From JAFKKF01 sp038323025 (lineage in GTDB: Bacteria; Pseudomonadota; Alphaproteobacteria; Rhizobiales; Kaistiaceae), in NCBI GenBank assembly GCA_038323025.1, contig JBBQGL010000163.1:1-7914 (forward strand): a stretch of DNA of 7,914 bases. Direction: 5' to 3'. The position numbers and the translations under genes are program-made. The notes beneath the pieces were generated by a model that worked only from the letters and a program-made list of their open reading frames with translations, was not told the origin of the DNA and did not search any database. Numbering within the stretch: the first letter of the stretch is position 1; each line of letters opens with the position of its first letter. Positions 5,513 to 7,914 of this stretch are shown here, piece by piece.

Positions 5513-6496
5513 ATGCGCTGCATGGTGATCGATCGTCCGCACGCCCTCCTCCGCGTCGAGGAGCGCGAGATTCCGTCTGCCGGCCCCGGCCAGATACTCA
5601 TCCGTGTCCATGCGTGCGGGGTCTGCCGGACCGATCTGCATGTGCTCGACGGCGAGCTGCCGCAGGCGCGCTACCCCATCATTCCCGGTCATGAGATCGT
5701 CGGCGAAGTCGCCCCGCTTGGCGAGGGCGTCGGCGGCTTTGCACCCGGCGAGCGGGTCGGCGTGCCGTGGCTCGGCTGGACCTGCGGCACATGCCGCTAT
5801 TGCCTCGCCGGGCAGGAGAACCTTTGCGATTTCGCGCGCTTCACGGGGTGCAGCATCGACGGCGGCTACGCCGGGTTCACCGTCGCCGATGCACGCTTCT
5901 GTTTCCGCCTGCCGGCCAAGTATTCCGACACCGAGGCGGCGCCTCTGCTCTGCGCCGGCCTGATCGGTCACCGGGCGCACCGCATGGCGGGAGACGCCGA
6001 ACGGATCGGCATCTACGGCTTCGGTGCGGCGGCCCACATCATGGCGCAGGTCGCGCGCCACCGGGGCCAACGCGTCTTTGCCTTCACCCGCCCCGGCGAC
6101 AAAACCGCACAGGATTTCGCCGCGTCCCTCGGCGCGGAATGGGCCGGCGGATCGGACCAGAACGCGCCCGAGGAACTCGACGCGGCGGTCATCTTCGCTA
6201 CCGTCGGAGCCCTTGTCCCGACCGCCCTCGCGGCGGTGCGCAAGGGCGGGACGGTGGTCTGCGCCGGCATTCACATGAGCGACATCCCGGCGTTCCAGTA
6301 TGATCGGCTGTGGGGCGAACGGGTCGTGCGCTCGGTGGCGAACCTGACGCGCGCCGACGGTGAGGATTTCATGCGGCTCGCCGAAGAGGCCCCCATCCGG
6401 ACAACCGTCGTCCCTTTCCCGCTCGAAGAAGCCAACGAGGCGCTCCGGCGGTTGCGCGAAGGCCGGCTGACCGGCGCTGCGGTTCTCGTCCCATGA
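5513..6496 (+). CDS. Zinc-dependent alcohol dehydrogenase family protein
   Basis: A medium-chain NAD(P)-dependent dehydrogenase of 327 residues, likely interconverting alcohols and aldehydes in the cytoplasm. The GroES-like catalytic domain has zinc ligands C38 (CGVCRTDLH), H60-E61 (PGHE) and C147 (LLCAG). A second, structural zinc site is formed by C91, C94, C97 and C105. The Rossmann domain carries the GFGAAAH loop (169-175) in place of the more common GxGGxG. This loop and the short length fit the zinc alcohol dehydrogenase subgroup often annotated as adh_fam_2. The substrate cannot be read from sequence. The start at 5513 gives MRCMVIDRP, matching the family N-terminus; an ATG three codons later is possible. 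Its stop overlaps the start of the P-type ATPase gene (ATGA), so the two are probably translated together. Confidence 0.93.
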   Translation: MRCMVIDRPHALLRVEEREIPSAGPGQILIRVHACGVCRTDLHVLDGELPQARYPIIPGHEIVGEVAPLGEGVGGFAPGERVGVPWLGWTCGTCRYCLAGQENLCDFARFTGCSIDGGYAGFTVADARFCFRLPAKYSDTEAAPLLCAGLIGHRAHRMAGDAERIGIYGFGAAAHIMAQVARHRGQRVFAFTRPGDKTAQDFAASLGAEWAGGSDQNAPEELDAAVIFATVGALVPTALAAVRKGGTVVCAGIHMSDIPAFQYDRLWGERVVRSVANLTRADGEDFMRLAEEAPIRTTVVPFPLEEANEALRRLREGRLTGAAVLVP

Positions 6497-7914
6497 GCGG
6501 CGCCGGCGGCCCCACGAGCGAGCCCCCTGCCCCGCCGTTCTGGAGCCGCGATGCCGACGAGCTGACGGCGGCGCTGCGCTCCGGCGGAAATGGCCTGCCG
6601 TCGGAGCAGGCCGGCGAGGAGCTCACACGCGTCGGCCCGAACAGCATCGAGGATCGGGGGCAGCAGACCGCGCTCCGCCTTCTCCTCAGGCAGTTCGGCA
6701 ACCCGCTGGTCCTCATTCTCATCTTCGGCGCAATCGTCTCGCTGGCGCTCCGCCAATGGGTGGATGCCGGGATTATCTTTTCGATCGTGTTCGGCAGCAC
6801 GCTCCTCGGCTTCTACCAGGAGTACCGGGCGTCGGCGGCGGTGGAAGAACTGAAGCAGCGCCTGGCGCTGACGTGCCGAGCGCTCCGCGACGGCGCCGAG
6901 GCGACAATCGCGGCAAGCGCCATCGTCCCCGGCGATGTCATCGTGCTCTCGGCCGGCAATCTCATCCCCGCCGATGGCCTGGTCGTCGAGGCAACCGACT
7001 TCCTGGTCAACGAGGCCGGCCTCACCGGCGAGTCGTTCCCGGTGGAGAAGCGGCCGGGAAAGGTGCCGGCGGAAACGCCGGTCGCCGGCCGCACGAACGC
7101 GGTGTTCCTCGGCTCTTCGGTGCAGAGCGGCAAGGCGAAAGTCCTGGTGGTCGAGACCGGACGCCGCACCGCCTTCGGCGCCATCGTCGCACGCATCAAG
7201 GCGCGTCCTCCCGAGACCGAGTTCGGGCACGGCATCCGCCAGTTCGGCTACCTGCTCATCCGGGTGATGATCGGCATCGTCCTGTTCGTGCTGGCGGTGA
7301 ACCTGCTTCTCGCCAGGCCAATCGTCGAATCCCTGCTCTTCGCCGTGGCGCTCGCCGTCGGCCTGTCGCCGGAACTGCTGCCCGCGATCATCAGCGTGAC
7401 GCTGGCAGCGGGGGCGCGGACGATGGCGAAACAGGGGGTCATCGTCCGCCGTCTCGATGCCATCGAGAACCTTGGCAGCATGGACATCTTTTGCACCGAC
7501 AAGACCGGCACGCTGACGGAAGGCGTGGTCGCGCTGAAGGACGCCATGGACGCCGCGGGCAAGCCTTCGAAGGAAGTGCGCCAGCTTGCCTATCTCAACG
7601 CCGCGTTCGAAAGCGGCATCGACAATCCACTCGACGCGGCGATCGTCGCGGCCGGCGCGAGCAGCGGGCTGGACACCAAGGGCTACCGCAAAATCGACGA
7701 GATCCCTTACGACTTCCTGCGGAAGCGCCTGACCATCGTGGTCGCGGCGGACGCCAGTCCGGCCGAGCATCTGATCGTCACCAAGGGCGCCTTTGCCAAC
7801 GTCCTCGACATCTGCGCATCGATCGTGCGCGACGGCGGCGAGGCGCCGCTCACGGCGCCGCTGCGGGCGGAACTCGAGGCCTTCTTCCAGGCACGCGGTG
7901 CGGAAGGCTTCCGG
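6493..7914 (+). CDS. mgtA: P-type ATPase, magnesium-translocating (P3B) type, C-terminus cut by window edge
   Basis: An inner-membrane cation pump driven by ATP. The 474 visible residues are about half of the usual length of around 900. In order: N-terminal cytoplasmic segment (HEAT-less, about 1-65), membrane helices M1-M2 (about 66-108), actuator domain with TGES (178-181), helices M3-M4 (about 253-305) with SPELLP (292-297), phosphorylation site D336 in DKTGTLT (336-342), and part of the nucleotide-binding domain with the aromatic IPYDF (405-409) and KGA (431-433). The SPELLP helix and the VIVRRLDAIENLGSMDIF lead-in to the phosphorylated Asp resemble MgtA/MgtB rather than heavy-metal (CPx) or calcium pumps, so magnesium is the likely ion, though not proven. 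The start is the ATGA overlap with the dehydrogenase stop. No Shine-Dalgarno sequence is visible, implying coupling. Confidence 0.9.
   Translation, partial: MSGAGGPTSEPPAPPFWSRDADELTAALRSGGNGLPSEQAGEELTRVGPNSIEDRGQQTALRLLLRQFGNPLVLILIFGAIVSLALRQWVDAGIIFSIVFGSTLLGFYQEYRASAAVEELKQRLALTCRALRDGAEATIAASAIVPGDVIVLSAGNLIPADGLVVEATDFLVNEAGLTGESFPVEKRPGKVPAETPVAGRTNAVFLGSSVQSGKAKVLVVETGRRTAFGAIVARIKARPPETEFGHGIRQFGYLLIRVMIGIVLFVLAVNLLLARPIVESLLFAVALAVGLSPELLPAIISVTLAAGARTMAKQGVIVRRLDAIENLGSMDIFCTDKTGTLTEGVVALKDAMDAAGKPSKEVRQLAYLNAAFESGIDNPLDAAIVAAGASSGLDTKGYRKIDEIPYDFLRKRLTIVVAADASPAEHLIVTKGAFANVLDICASIVRDGGEAPLTAPLRAELEAFFQARGAEGFR

Noticed and set aside
5174..6274. Minus-strand open frame of 366 codons opposite the stress protein and dehydrogenase genes
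   Set aside because: Shadow of genes with conserved catalytic residues on the plus strand; it spans two genes and an intergenic region without a supportable start.
6271..7770. Minus-strand open frame of 499 codons opposite the P-type ATPase
   Set aside because: Composition is that of a high-GC antisense frame; the plus strand carries TGES and DKTGTLT motifs in a continuous frame.

Overview
GC-rich DNA with alphaproteobacterial character, probably from a Rhizobiales-like or related facultative denitrifier. This rests on a haem-PAS FixL kinase, a FixJ regulator and a cysteine-free FixK, all of rhizobial type, next to a Tat-exported copper nitrite reductase. No exact species can be read from the sequence. 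No tRNA, rRNA, insertion sequence or CRISPR array was seen, and no gene-free stretch exceeds about 140 bases.

The window is a divergent oxygen-response locus built around the fixL-fixK intergenic region (about 3732-3868). Leftward (minus strand) run fixL (3731-2205), fixJ (2215-1577, overlapping the fixL end by 11 bases), a stand-alone receiver-domain protein (1478-1074), and nirK (963-1, its C-terminus cut by the window edge). Rightward (plus strand) run fixK (3869-4555), a tandem-domain universal stress protein (4577-5410), a zinc-dependent alcohol dehydrogenase (5513-6496), and a magnesium-type (P3B) P-type ATPase (from 6493, cut by the window edge).

The inferred logic is as follows. FixL loses O2 from its haem at low oxygen and phosphorylates FixJ. 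FixJ turns on fixK across the divergent promoter. FixK, or a relative of the same family, then acts on TTGA-N6-TCAA-type boxes. Two such boxes lie in the leftward arm: a perfect one at 1543-1556 before the stand-alone receiver, and a hybrid FNR/NnrR-type one at 1030-1043 before nirK. Both are centred 72-74 bases upstream of the respective start codon.

The most interesting reading is that the small receiver protein closes a negative feedback loop on FixL, like the single-domain FixT of Caulobacter, but without the cysteines FixT uses to hold an Fe-S cluster. A second oddity is an exact in-frame 18-base tandem duplication inside nirK. The plus-strand genes look like a microoxic survival module (stress protein, alcohol/aldehyde redox, cation transport) expressed with or near fixK.
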